Of a stretch of 64,000 nt of DNA, positions 11,866-22,750 are shown one piece after another. Each line of letters begins with the position of its first letter. Position 1 is the first letter of the stretch. Where the stretch lies: assembly GCA_000149265.1 (NCBI GenBank), contig CH003037.1:8132-72131 (forward strand), given 5' to 3'. The position numbers and the translations under genes were made by a program. Source of the stretch: Ciona savignyi (taxonomy: Eukaryota > Chordata > Ascidiacea > Phlebobranchia > Cionidae). The notes under the pieces are model-generated. The model had not been told where the DNA came from. It was given only the letters and a program-made list of their open reading frames with translations, and made no database searches.

Positions 11866-12402
11866 TTAACGAGATAGACATTCGCGTTGATACAGCACTA
11901 GTGTGATTCTGGGCGGAGTGCAGGTCGCCCACAAAAAATAATCTACAAGCAGATTGGTCAATTCACCTTTGCAGCATCCAGAAATCTCTTCTTTTGTAAG
12001 GCCTACATTTTTGTCCAACATTCCAGGTGGTAACAACAGACATTTTTTTTGCATTTTATTTATTTTCTCTTGCTCAATCATAATAATCGTCAAAATCAGT
12101 GCAACTCTTTCTACAGATAATTCGGTTCTCGGCATTATTTGTTTTTTAGGCCATAAATTTATAACAGCTAGATCTATCAACACAACACACAGATTACCAG
12201 ACTTAAAATGCATTCTTTCCTGCGATGCGCTTGAGCGGCGCCTGATCGGTGAGGCGGTCTATTCTATCAGGCTATGCTTTGAGGCGCAGTACACTAATGT
12301 ACCTGGACGTTTCCAAATGGGTAAATGCGACACTTAACGGATTATATTTTAAATTCGTTCGGTGCTTAATCCGATCCGTTTTAGCATGCATCATGTAAAC
12401 GG
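11866..12402 (-). mobile_element. PIF/Harbinger-like element end with accessory ORF
   Basis: Read on the minus strand, the terminus at 12402 is GCCCGTTTACATGATGC preceded by TAA, the 3-bp target typical of PIF/Harbinger (TWA). The same terminus and the next roughly 90 bases recur at 46976-47080 and 47264-47380. Inside it, minus frame 12213-11866 (115 aa) has a Glu/Lys-rich helix (MIEQEKINKMQKK) and a Cys-containing C-terminal half. I do not recognise the domain; Harbinger elements often carry a second Myb/MADF-like ORF and this could be one. The opposite terminus was not found. Confidence 0.5.
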
Positions 12403-12607
12403 GCTTACTTACAGCTTTCAAGTACTACAGTCACGTGATGAAAGGACGACTAGACTGTACGCTGATCACTTAGATAAGATTGAGGCGTTAAACAAGCTCG
12501 AAGGCATTAAAGGCGTCAGAATATTCAATGACTACAGTTTGCATGCATTAAAAAGGAAACGTCTTAAATCGGTTAACTTCAAGGTAATCAGACGATTGCT
12601 CGTGTAA
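12362..12607 (+). pseudogene. Unidentified short coding-like frame
   Basis: An 81-codon plus frame overlapping the Harbinger terminus. From about codon 25 it looks protein-like and basic, with DERTTRLYADHLDKIEALNK. There is a faint resemblance to the helical DUF1759 gag region of BEL/Pao elements, too weak to assign. It ends at 12607 with no further extension in frame. Confidence 0.2.
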
Positions 12608-12609
12608 CT

Positions 12610-13000
12610 CCATTCTCCTGCGTGTTTTCCCGTTTTCAAGGGGATGGAACATGTTCCTATCTTATTATTAGCATCTATTTAGAGAAGTTTCTTCTTTGGT
12701 CTAACCACGGCAATTTGTACATTCTTTGTTAATAAATGAGCTGACACCACGAGCGTTGATCCAAACACCAACCCACACACCGTCTTTTCCAAATGATATT
12801 CAATTCCGATGGCAACATTTTGATTTTGTTTGCAAAGATAAAAATGAATAAATGGACACTTCCAAGATTATCGGCTAGCTTCTTGGCAGAGACAACCTAA
12901 AACAACCATCCATGCTCACGTTTTTGTTTCTAGTCGTTTACACAAAAAGAAAACAAACCATTTTATTGTTTTCCTGGCATTGTTCAGCTCTTGTACCGTC
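12610..13000. other. No feature seen
   Basis: AT-rich sequence between the Harbinger-like end and the candidate exon; no gene or repeat recognised. Confidence 0.5.
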
Positions 13001-13009
13001 AACCCTGTA

Positions 13010-13054
13010 ATGGCGGATGATCGACAGCCTCCTTTACAGATAAAGGACATCCAG
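13010..13054 (+). CDS. Candidate first coding exon of a host gene
   Basis: An ATG at 13010 opens 15 codons (MADDRQPPLQIKDIQ) ending in CAG directly before GTAGGT, a good splice donor, in phase 0. A possible continuation lies at 13249-13352. There, after the pyrimidine-rich run and AG at 13247-13248, an open frame reads LSEHPVIIMFDQTFQVTLHK and ends near CAG at 13352. A further acceptor-like TTTCTTTTACAG precedes 13381. The protein is not recognised. The call is inference from splice-like signals; without transcript data it could be chance. Confidence 0.25.
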
Positions 13055-13446
13055 GTAGGTCTTTTTACATTTTCCAATGTGAGCTCATTACATTTTTTAA
13101 ATTTGGTCCATCATCCATCATTTCTGAATATTTTTTATTTATATTACAATAAATAATACCTCCAAAAATGGATTAATCCTTTTTTGTTTTTTAATTAGTT
13201 TCTGGATCTTTGTTTAACAAAGTTTTCTCGTTGTTCCTTTTTGGAGAGTTGTCTGAACATCCAGTTATCATTATGTTTGACCAGACGTTCCAGGTCACTC
13301 TGCATAAATACGGATACTCACTCCATGGTGACAAATTGCAGAAAATGTTTCAGGGTACTTAAATTTTGTTTCTTTTACAGGCGCCAAATGGACAGACAGA
13401 CACATCCAAGTGAGGCTTTGTCATTTTTTAGTGGGTTATAATAGAA

Positions 13447-13629
13447 TCAAATTGATCGTATAAATTTTTTTATTCCACTCAAGCGATGCAAACGTTTGAC
13501 GTTTTTTGGAGAAGATTTACCCTCTGTGGGTGCACCTTTCGCGTTATAGATAAACGCTCTGTGCTGCAACGCGTGTGGCTCGAATATCCTGCTGCGATAA
13601 TCCTCCGATCCGACTACAAAATCGACCAC
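13447..13629 (-). other. GC-richer open frame, unidentified
   Basis: A 60-codon minus frame, GC-richer than its flanks and starting at GTG, with a charged, protein-like composition (ends in KNVKRLHRLSGIKKF). No domain recognised. It may be part of an old mobile element. Confidence 0.15.
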
Positions 13630-13639
13630 CCCGCCGGTT

Positions 13640-16600
13640 GAACGTTAGTTGTTTATTGTCAAACGTTGTCGATAAGACACACAAATAAATCAATGCATTT
13701 TACTCGGGAATCAATTCGCAGCGACCGAATCGCGTCGGAATAACTGCGCGATGCGATTAATAATAGACAGTTGGTTTTTCCTTTGCGACTTGTCAACTCG
13801 TTCTTTATTTAATCCGGAAGCTGCGACTTTTGCCTCGTTCCTTTTCTGCCAACTCTGCGACAAAGTCACCTCGTTCTGATTCTAGGTGTGCGGTTTGTTT
13901 AAAAGTAAAACTGTGCTAATTTGAAAATGACCAAAAATTGTAAAAAACACTGCGGGACAGCATGTTTGAATTAATGCATTTGGCCAGGAGTGAAAGAGTT
14001 AAGTATTTTTCTATCTTAAAAAGTCCGGCCAAGAATTCGGACACGCCCGTCTTAATTCGTCGCACATGAACAGGCCTCCGGCAACTCGTGACGAATACGT
14101 CATAATCAGATGACCAACCGCACATTCCTTCATTTCGTCATACCTATAGCGTTTCCCAAGATGCTTCTGTGGTATTCAAGTGGATGACGTCACCTTATCG
14201 CATATGCTGATAATTGAGATGATTTACACGATCGCCGCAAGCGACACTGGTTTTCAATATATCTGTGTTGGTTGCTGGCCCTTCTAAGGATTTTACCGCT
14301 CTCTTTTGCAGATGTTGCATAAAAATCCATAACCATCACTGTACTCTGCAATTTGTTCTATCTTTATTTAACCATAAAAAAACATGGTTTTTCTATCCAT
14401 ATCTTTACAGTTAATTTATGCTGATTTTGTTACGTTAACAAACTTTATTTCGCAGTGGGGAAATTGACGTATTTTCCTGTAACAAATTTACCTTACTTAA
14501 AAGGTGTACAAGCCTAAATTTGTATTATGCTCGATGAAATATCAAAGAAACCCTGAGTAATATGAACAAAGTAGGGATGATGTCTTTATCCGAAATAGTT
14601 TGGATTCTAAAATTATTTTAAAATCAATAATTTTGAACAACTTTAAAATATTGTATGACTTAAATAAAAATGATTAAATAAGATTTTTGTAGTAACAACC
14701 AATAAGCGTCTGTTAGTTAATAAACGCACTTTAATTTCGTTCGTGTAATGTTTAATATAATAAAACTGTTTTGCTATAGCCAGCGCTGCCAGAAACCTAA
14801 CAATTTTTTATTAGCAAAACCTGTTTATGTTTGACCCTTTTTATTATCTTGGTTTGCAACATACATCGTTCGTTCTCCGTAAAAAAATTCCTTCCCAGTA
14901 TCATCTTACGTTAGCTGTTTGCGACGTATACTTTCGCAACCATTTTTCGTTTGCGCAACTTTCCGAGTTCCAACCATACTTATTTTGTGGCCACCGACAA
15001 ACGAATCACTTTCGTTGCATGATAGATAGATATAGCTCAGATTTTACCTTGCATTGGGAGTAAAATTCGGTCGACACCAATGCTCCCGATACTGGTGTCC
15101 CTCCCATCTACAGTTATATACCGGTTGAATAAATATGGTATTCGTTCGATGAGTTGTAAAATTCCTGTCGTGTGCATAGTGATTTATTTTTCTCTGCTTC
15201 AATTGTTGTGTATTGCGATTTATCATCATCATAGTGGTATCAACTAAACAAGAAAACTAAAACGTTATTTAACTTGTGAAAATCTAACAGTATGTATGTG
15301 ATGTATTGAATGATTTATGCCTGCGGGCTCTGTTGATAAATAAGCATACACTGTCTACAAATATACGTCACAAGTTGTCAAAACTGTCCTTACTTTTAAT
15401 ATCGCTGTCATGGACAGAAAGAATATATCTATGATTTCATTTGGTGCAGCCTGTGCTCATATTAAGTAATTTTTTGTGGATTACGACATCCTTTGATTAG
15501 TGGCATTAGAGAAACATCGAGGTACAGGCTTAAATAAAGCACTGCCCAATTTTAAACGGGATTTGTTTTAGAAAATGCAATGAAGTGCGCACATAAAACC
15601 GTGCTTAGAAAGCAGTAGTTAGTCACAGCACCCAACACAAATGCAATTTGACCCTCATACCAACGTAACAATCCCATTTTATGTTTTGACAACCTGTAAT
15701 TTAATTTTGCAAATGCTTTTTTGAGCAAGAAGGGTTCTTTCTCTGCATCAACTTGAACATATGATGGCAATTATGTTGAAAGACAGATTTTTTGATTATA
15801 AAGTTTTTCCAGACAAGCAAGCCATCAGAATTTTCAAGTTTGCATTTATTAGAACCAGCATAAACAATGGCTGTTTGGTGCAACAGGTAGAAAATTGTCA
15901 TCTAAATGTTGAATGTGTACTACTTCTTAGTCCATTTCACTTGCTTTTTAATTGCCATCTCATCCAACATAAGTACAGAAGACCAAAGTCCCAATGAAGT
16001 CGAACCCAAAGTCAACATGATTTTTGAATTTACTGAATGCACAATAATTTATTTGCTAAAGACCTCCTCCACTGTGCAGCCTAGACACTCTGTTCTGTCT
16101 AACTCTAACATGCTATAGGCGCCATAGTGAAACAATGCAATTTATTTTAAAATAATGGGAGTTTCATTCGTTGCGCAGCTGTAATCTCTACTCGGTGGTC
16201 AAAGTCCGAATTAACCAGTAAACAGTAAAAATAGAACATACTTTTACTTACGCGGCTGAAATGAACTTGCGTATTGATGATAAACTGAAGTCATCATATA
16301 TTTGAATTATAATCCAGTGCAAAACTCCTACTTTTTCAATACGCAAAATTGAAGTTTTTTTATTTGGTGTGATATTCCCGGAACATGTTTCTATTCACAA
16401 GGATAAAAAAGTATTATCATATCAGCTTTTAGCAATATTTCTCAGGAAAGGCCATATGAGAATTGTAATCACTAGTAAAACTGAACGAAAATTTGTATTG
16501 AACGAAAAAAACGTTCCTCTGAATCGGTGTCCTTCCTGTGATAAAGAAGATCCATCATTTTCTTTGATATCCGGAGACATTCTCGGTGATACCACTTTGG

Positions 16601-17960
16601 GCACTGGTCACAGCCAATCTAAAAGTGAATATTGTCAAAAACTGAATTGACTTTATATAAAAACCAGCTAACCCATTACATAGGTTTGGTAATTTTGTTT
16701 TTTTCCGCAGCAGCTACAAAAAGCTTTGTATTGGATCTGAATAAAAATAATTATTAATAAATTAAGGAGTCCAAGCAAAAAACAATAGAATGTGTGTATC
16801 GCATAGATATAAGAACTTCTTGAAAAATAATATGTTTATACCCGATGCACGCAACATTGTATTTGCCAGTTGTATTGTAGCCGGTGTTGTTTCATGTCCA
16901 TTGATTGTAGTATTTGAAAAATAAGGAGTTTTTTTCCCGTATACGATCTTCCGCGATCTAAAATAACAAACATAAATTGATATACTTTTAGAATATAAAC
17001 TACGCAGTTTAAAAAATCTGCTTGTGTTACGGCCTCTTTGCTATGTCCGTAGATCAGCTAGCACGTTTAAACATACTCACTTCGTAGGCCTCACGAACAC
17101 CTCTTATTTTGTTTCGTTTAATGTATTGAAGCGTTGAGGCGGTAACTACAAGAAAGAAAGAACACATTCTTAATAATTAATTAACATGTCGATTACACTT
17201 CATTGTAACACATATGCATACCTGAAATTTGGCGTGCTCAAACACAACATTTTTTACAGTACAGAGATAGAAATAAGGAATAAAATGGTAACAAAAATGG
17301 TCTTTTGAGCTAAGCCTCTATCTAAATACGTGCGTGACAATGACGTAAAACCATCGGTCAACACTAATAATTACTAAAGAACAACCTGCGGGACGACCTA
17401 ATTCCCGCAACTACAGCTTGAATAGGGTGTTTCATAACCGTAGACTGCCAATTAATTTCCGCCAGACTTGTCTTTAAGATTTCAAACAATTAAGTTGTGT
17501 TACCAATAAGGATTCCTTTGTTGAGCCGAATGGTTCTACCAAACAAACTTGGTTTCGTGTCGCATCGCCAAACTATGGTATAAGAATTCCCGTCATTTTA
17601 CGGTCACAAACATATTCAAGTAAATAAATAAATTGCTTACCAATAAATTCCAGTGGTTGTTGTTTTTGTTAAATCTCCCAGCAATGACATCATAGTCCGA
17701 GAATGTAGTCTAAATAGAAAAATAATAAATCATTTAAATATATATAAAAGATAAACATTAAATTACGTTGTTGAGTGGATGACGTTCTAAAATGTTGTGT
17801 TGGCAACGAACTATGCTCCCAATGAGAAAACAGTCAAAAAAATATACTGACAAAGATTTGCTTTGTCGTGCCAATAGATTAAGGCAAAAATCGATGGTCT
17901 AAAGAAAATATCAACAATTGTTACAAACGATAACAGCTGAAATAAGACTTTAAAGCTTAC
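13640..17960. other. AT-rich non-coding stretch
   Basis: No supported gene. The longest frame (16369-16650, plus, 93 codons) contains a CPSCDK pair and an acidic tail but matches nothing I know and lacks splice or promoter support. Confidence 0.5.
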
Positions 17961-17967
17961 TGCGCGT

Positions 17968-19067
17968 GTGTTAAATGAGAGTCGTGCCTTAAAACATATT
18001 TTCAATGGACGACTACTGTTGTTTTTTACCTCAGTTTCCTGGGAGTTTCCGGGGCTGATCAAAAACTTCGGGGACCCCGATCAAAACTTTGGTAATACGA
18101 TCATCCAAAGCCAAAAACTACTTACCCCAACGGAAACTGTAAATGACCAAAACAAAAATACAGATACCCCCCAGCACTTAAAGCAGCCGAAAACGAACTC
18201 CACACCAATCCCCCGCAACTCAAACTTCTCTACCCCTATTGAAATGAACAAAACAAAAATCGACCAAAACAAAAATTCGGAAACATAAATCATTTCTCAC
18301 CAAACCCAAGACAAAATATCGAAAATTCACCTATCTCACCTGCAGAATCGTGCTCGTCTTCCACCTCAACATCGGATACCGACAGCCTTCAGGAGAGCTT
18401 GTTGGTCATAGACGAAGCGCATGACAATCTTTTTGGGAAAGAAATGACCCAATCAATATCTTACGACTGAAGAAACACCTCCGCGTAAAGCTGAATCTTC
18501 TGATTCCAGCAATCCTCCAGAAGTCCAAAGGACAATAAATAGCCTCTCTGAAAAAAAGTATTCTTAAAACAATCACCTGCAAAAAAGAGAAAAAAACTTA
18601 CCAATGAACTTCTACACAAACCATTAACAAACTATATTCAATGCAAACATGGAATGTCAATTTTCTTTACCAAATAAAATGGAGTGCATAGTAGAACAAA
18701 CTACATCAATTATAATTGGAACAATCAACATAAATGGAATTAAAAACAAAGCCCAAAATATTACCAATTACATGCACCTAAACAAAATTGACATTCTATG
18801 TATACATGGAGGTTCATGCTACGACGCCCAATTATACCGAGAAAATTGAAAGTATGACGGGTTCAAAATTCTTTACCAACACAATCACGGATACTACCCA
18901 AAATTACAAAACATTTAGAAGAGGAACCGGCATACTTATTAAAAACCATATTTTATCTAAATATAATCGAATACATAACATAATAATAACCAACCATATA
19001 CATAGTGTTACTCTATATGAAAAAAATAATATAATTAACGTATATAACATATATATAGCTAACGTCT
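17968..19067 (+). pseudogene. L1/Tx1-like LINE, ORF1 end and endonuclease start (copy a)
   Basis: At 18040-18290 an open frame is rich in Asn, Thr, Lys and Pro. At 18330-18460 a Ser/Thr-rich block (AESCSSSTSTSDTDSLQESL) parallels the ORF1 blocks of the copies at 41070-41200 and 60480-60640. At 18690-18850 the ORF2 endonuclease begins: IIGTININGIKNKAQNITNY then IDILCI, the APE-type start (T-x-N-x-NGI...IDxLCxQE). The catalytic QE is lost through a frameshift near 18805. At 18915-19067 GTGILIKN continues the nuclease. The copy ends abruptly at about 19067, where unrelated sequence begins. Confidence 0.65.
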
Positions 19068-19278
19068 GGTGCGAGGTGGCCAAAGAGCTCCTTGCGCAAG
19101 CTTTTTATTCGCTCGCGGAGGTGTTGAGATGGGAAATAACAAATTCGGCTTTGGAAATTTCTTTTTCCGCTTTCTCCAAAGAAGTGTGTCTCTTTTGCGC
19201 TATATTCCGTATGTCGGAGCATAATTTTATAAACTCTCTTCGAGGAGCACATTTTAAGGTGTTCCATCGTACATGGGC
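19013..19278 (-). mobile_element. Possible Harbinger-type fragment joined to LINE copy a
   Basis: The minus strand from 19278 begins GTCATGTAAACGCCCATG, resembling the TTTACATG-rich Harbinger-type termini elsewhere in the window. It is followed by an open frame (84 codons; about 60 lie before the LINE junction) rich in basic residues (HLRERIKSLRKELF), as in MADF/Myb-like accessory proteins. No second terminus was located. Confidence 0.3.
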
Positions 19279-19490
19279 GTTTACATGACCTAGAGGATTA
19301 GTTTGAAAAAGTTTTAAATTGCTGACTTAACCAATGAGGAGACGACATTAAGATAACAAATTCTAACACATGTAAAGAGAAGTAAAATCACGCCACGCCA
19401 GCATGATTTTTAAAGTTTTCTGCGCCAATACCTGAAAAAGTAGTCTGTGCGCCACACCGGATATATCCGGCGCATCATACAAACTTTCCA
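19279..19490. other. No gene; palindromic motif
   Basis: Non-coding. At 19456-19475 there is a near-palindrome CACCGGATATATCCGGCG. Nothing else recognised. Confidence 0.4.
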
Positions 19491-19494
19491 GTAG

Positions 19495-19725
19495 GGCAAC
19501 CACAACCAAGTCAACCATCACCCCACCAACCGAGCAATAACCACCCAGTCAACCATCACCCTACCACCCGGGCAACCACCAGCCCAATCAACCACCACCC
19601 AGACTACAACCACAACCCCCATCCGGGAAACAGCCCACCCGGGCAACCACCAGCCGGGCAACCGCTAACACAAGCAACCACTACCCAGGCAACCGCTACC
19701 CCAAGCAACCACCACTTAGGCAAAA
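19495..19725. repeat. Degenerate CAACCACC-type minisatellite
   Basis: About 230 bases of strand-asymmetric repeats built on GGGCAACCACCA / CAACCATCACCC units. Spacing is about 18-24 bases with many variants. G is scarce and C/A abundant on the plus strand. Translated, it would give Pro/His/Gln/Asn-rich peptide but no start or flank supports coding. Confidence 0.75.
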
Positions 19726-19729
19726 TAAA

Positions 19730-20510
19730 CTGAACAAGAGTTTCCGTATAAGGCCTATGAAATAACTATCAGGTTATTCGCTATGCTCAAACATTGGTGG
19801 TGGTCGGCAAAAATCAAACCAAAGCATTATTCAGACGCAAACCACGCTATAAGCAATAGACACAAAAAAATACTCTTTTAGACAAACTTGTATGTACGTG
19901 AGTCCAGGTGATCGCTCAGGTTTGCGACGCGTGTCGTGAAGAAAATACTCGACTAAAATGTCGAAAATATTGTTTTCCTCTTCTTGTTTTCAGCGCTTCC
20001 CCCGGTTTGCTTCGATCTCTTTGCGCTTTGGTTGGTGCAGGCGGTGTGATATTAATTGTTTTGTTAATAAAGTCCAAACCAATCACGGGATGGCGAACGT
20101 TTGCGATTTGAAAGTTTCATTCAAAAGAACCGATACGACCTTGTTTCCAGTTGATGGGCAGTTAGTTCGTTTCGCTTAGTTGTAGTTTTCCGGAACGTTG
20201 GTAAAAAATAGAACGTGTGTCTTCTAAATTGGGTAAAGTTTTCGAATTTCTTGAACATTTTGCTTTTGACACTGCAAACACACCTTCAGATGACCCACAT
20301 TCAGAGAGAGCCCATTGCAATTTTCTGATCTAAATAAAATGTTTATTTTATTTGCTTATGTAATAACGATTTAGTGGAGTATCGATCTATATTTAAAGTA
20401 TATTGTGGTATTTAAAAGGAATATAATAACCCTTTCTTAACTAGTAAAAAACTAAACAGCTAGGTTGCCTACTACATACATACCTCCAAGCCAAACAAAC
20501 ACCTTTACTT
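19730..20510. other. Non-coding with short overlapping frames
   Basis: Frames at 19908-20179 overlap in two phases. A short one from ATG at 20090 reads MANVCDLKVSFKRTDTTLFP and stops at 20179. No domain recognised. Confidence 0.3.
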
Positions 20511-20519
20511 CAGGAATAT

Positions 20520-20860
20520 TTGACGTTCGACTTGGGCTTGAAGCTATTGATTGTCACATAATGTGAAATTGCTGATGATCTGTTGTGAGTGGCAACACCA
20601 TCACAGATATTTAAATTTGACACAATAACACTCATTTCATATAGTGTCATATACTGTGAGGATTGAGCTTGGAAGACATGTAACTTGACTTTCGAAATTT
20701 GAGGTGATATTGTAAAGTATACCGAGGTTGGTCAAATTTATCTTTGTAAATCATCGAAAAATAACTGGGTTTACTCTCATTGCTCCAATTCTTTGGTGGT
20801 TTCGCTTTTAAAAGCTGGGTAAAAGTTTTAAACTTTATTAAGCAAGCCTTGATCACACAG
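20520..20860 (-). pseudogene. Coding-like minus-strand segment downstream of THAP exon
   Basis: Minus frames here read protein-like across a frameshift: 20856-20647 (69 codons), then about 20720-20520 containing KVKLHVFQAQSSQYMTLYEM. They lie 3' of, and on the same strand as, the THAP exon at 21071-21352. They may belong to the same old gene or to a THAP-type transposon. No domain is assigned. Confidence 0.25.
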
Positions 20861-21070
20861 ACGCTTACATGGATTTGGTCTTAGCTTCACTATTTCTTTA
20901 GAACTGGAACATGTTTTTATGCGCATTTTTTCTGTTAGAATTGCTATGGAGCTATTGATGTGTGTGCTTGGCTATATAAAATAGTTATCGCAATTGTTTT
21001 AGTTAGAGATCTCATTAATTTACTATGCTTGTTGGCTGATTTTAATTTAGTGCTCCTGCATATACTTATT

Positions 21071-21352
21071 TTATATTATCTTACCACCATATGAAATACA
21101 GTCTTTCGTAAAATGCTCCTTACATATTCTGACATCATCTTTACTATATTGTTTCAATATGTATTGATCTGACCGATAATACAAAATAACCTTTTCCAGT
21201 TCTTCTGCCCACTTCTGTTTTTGTGCAGAGCAAAATCTTTTGCTTGGTAGACGGAATAACGATCCTTTTTTATATTGCGGTTTCTTGTTAAAACAGCCTG
21301 GTATACAACGTGTTTTAAAACTACAGTAGTCTGCTATCTTTACTGTAAACAA
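21071..21352 (-). CDS. THAP-domain exon (C2CH zinc finger)
   Basis: The minus frame contains the full THAP signature. RCIPGCFN supplies the first Cys pair, followed by FRLPS, W (KQKWAEEL), then VRICKEHFTKDCISYGGK with the C-x2-H pair. THAP domains bind DNA and occur in host regulators and in P-element or other transposases. Near the 3' end TATGGTGGTAAGATA offers a splice donor. At the 5' end TTGTTTACAG, just upstream of the TAAAGATAGC that begins the frame, looks like an acceptor. So the exon may run about 21342-21082 rather than start at the ATG at 21352. The domain is intact by eye. Downstream exons are not identified. Confidence 0.75.
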   Translation of the reverse strand: MFTVKIADYCSFKTRCIPGCFNKKPQYKKGSLFRLPSKRFCSAQKQKWAEELEKVILYYRSDQYILKQYSKDDVRICKEHFTKDCISYGGKII

Positions 21353-21365
21353 TGATTGCTGTAAC

Positions 21366-21658
21366 CAAAAGAATAAATTATATATATTTTGCTATCGGTT
21401 TTATATGCTCTAACAAAACTTCCACAACCTGTATATTAAATACCATGTCGATACATCAAAGCTTGTGCACAATAGTTTAACTTTTTCAATGTGTCCAATT
21501 TATTTATTATTCCTTATTTAAAACGGTATAATTTGCTAAAAAGTCTCACAGATAATTGGCAATTGTACAATCATTTTATAAAATAGCAACATTAATTTGA
21601 ATTGGATAATATTTTCTAGGTTATACAATGATTAAAATGAAATTTTTATGTTTTGCAA
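21366..21658. other. No feature seen
   Basis: AT-rich non-coding DNA between the THAP exon and the left copy of the direct repeat. Confidence 0.4.
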
Positions 21659-21785
21659 TTTTGCATTATCCAGCACTTCTTTATCATGAAAACTTAATAT
21701 ACTGAAATATATATCACTATAACACAGCATCATAAAAGGTAATTACAATCAATCAATAGTAAGGATAGGGATTGGATATTCATGT
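21659..21785. repeat. Direct repeat, left copy (flanks piggyBac stack)
   Basis: About 125 bases starting TTTTGCATTATCCAGCACTT and running to a SINE-like tail (AAGGATAGGGAT...ATATTCATG). Nearly identical in the same orientation at 26143-26275. The right copy covers the start of the piggyBac coding region and the adjoining SINE end, so this left copy looks like a duplication of that junction. Confidence 0.85.
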
Positions 21786-21839
21786 TCGGTCTATTGGTAC
21801 ATATATGTACCACCAACATTTTTAATTAGCATTGTTCTT

Positions 21840-22735
21840 TTTTGTTTTTTTTATCTTTTCCGCAATTGGTGCATCTTCTTCTGGTATTACCTTCATACGG
21901 AAGGTGTGTTCCAAGATTTTGCATCATGGAAGCACGTTTAGAGATGGTCTTCCTGCAGCACTGCGACGCTTCACAGTTGACCCACTCTCTCGTTGAATTA
22001 GCTCTTCTGCTAGTTCCACAAGGAAATCAAGAAGGTATGGCTTTTTATAATGCCTGTGCAATTCCTTGTAAATCACCCATGCATTGACAGCTGAAAATGC
22101 CAGCATACGATAAATACTTTTTTCCACCACTTTGTGGATTTTCTATCAAGATCATAAAGTCCAGCCATCTGGTCCGCTCTATCGACACCACCCATTTTTT
22201 GCCTATAACACCGGATAGCATCAGGGCAGGAGACGTTTATGATTGTTCCATCACGTTGCTTCTTCCTAACTTCACCCACCCACTGTATTAATGTGGAAGT
22301 TGCTCAGCAATAGCACTTCTTTCGTATCCAACATCTAACTGCTAAAGTTCCGTTCATGTTACATCTAAATTCTGAATCACCACGGCTGAGTTTGTCTTGG
22401 AAAACTGGTAGATTTTTTCGGCTTTTGATGACTGTTCCCACTGCGGGATAGCGTAGACTGTCCATAAGATGAACCGAAGTGAAAAATCTATTAAAAGCCG
22501 CGGTAACGTCATCACCGTCTGGTATAGTAGAGAGAGCAAAGTCTTTACAACCCTCTCTCCTAATGGAATGCTTAGAGATCATCTTTATGTATATCCACTG
22601 TGTGAGTCACATCTCATCCAAAGCTTTATCCCACACGTTTCACAGGCTTCATGGGAAGGTACTGCTTGAAAGAGCACCTTTCCTTGAATTTCGTTATAGA
22701 TTCGTTTAGATTAATTTTTTTCATACTGTTATTTT
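21840..22735 (-). pseudogene. piggyBac-like transposase, C-terminal part
   Basis: The minus strand, over several frames, gives the second half of a piggyBac transposase. In order it reads: SFKQYLPMKPVKR and LWMRCDSHSGY near 22680-22590 (after the ITKFKER block); FRCNMNGTLAVRCW near 22360; YRQKMGGVDRADQMAGLYDL near 22200; KWWKKVFIVCWHF; and finally a cysteine-rich tail RRRCTNCGKDKKNKKEQC near 21850. GVDRxDQ and the Cys-rich domain are diagnostic of the family. Frameshifts near 22540, 22310 and 22100 make it a pseudogene. The N-terminal half lies at 25570-26140, separated by the pogo element. Confidence 0.85.
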
Positions 22736-22750
22736 TTAAAAAAAAACCTC

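Noticed and set aside
14827..15063. 78-codon plus-strand open frame
   Set aside because: No motif, no splice or repeat context; typical chance frame.
16369..16650. Zinc-ribbon-like frame (one CPSC pair)
   Set aside because: Only one Cys pair, no second pair or known fold; unsupported as a gene.
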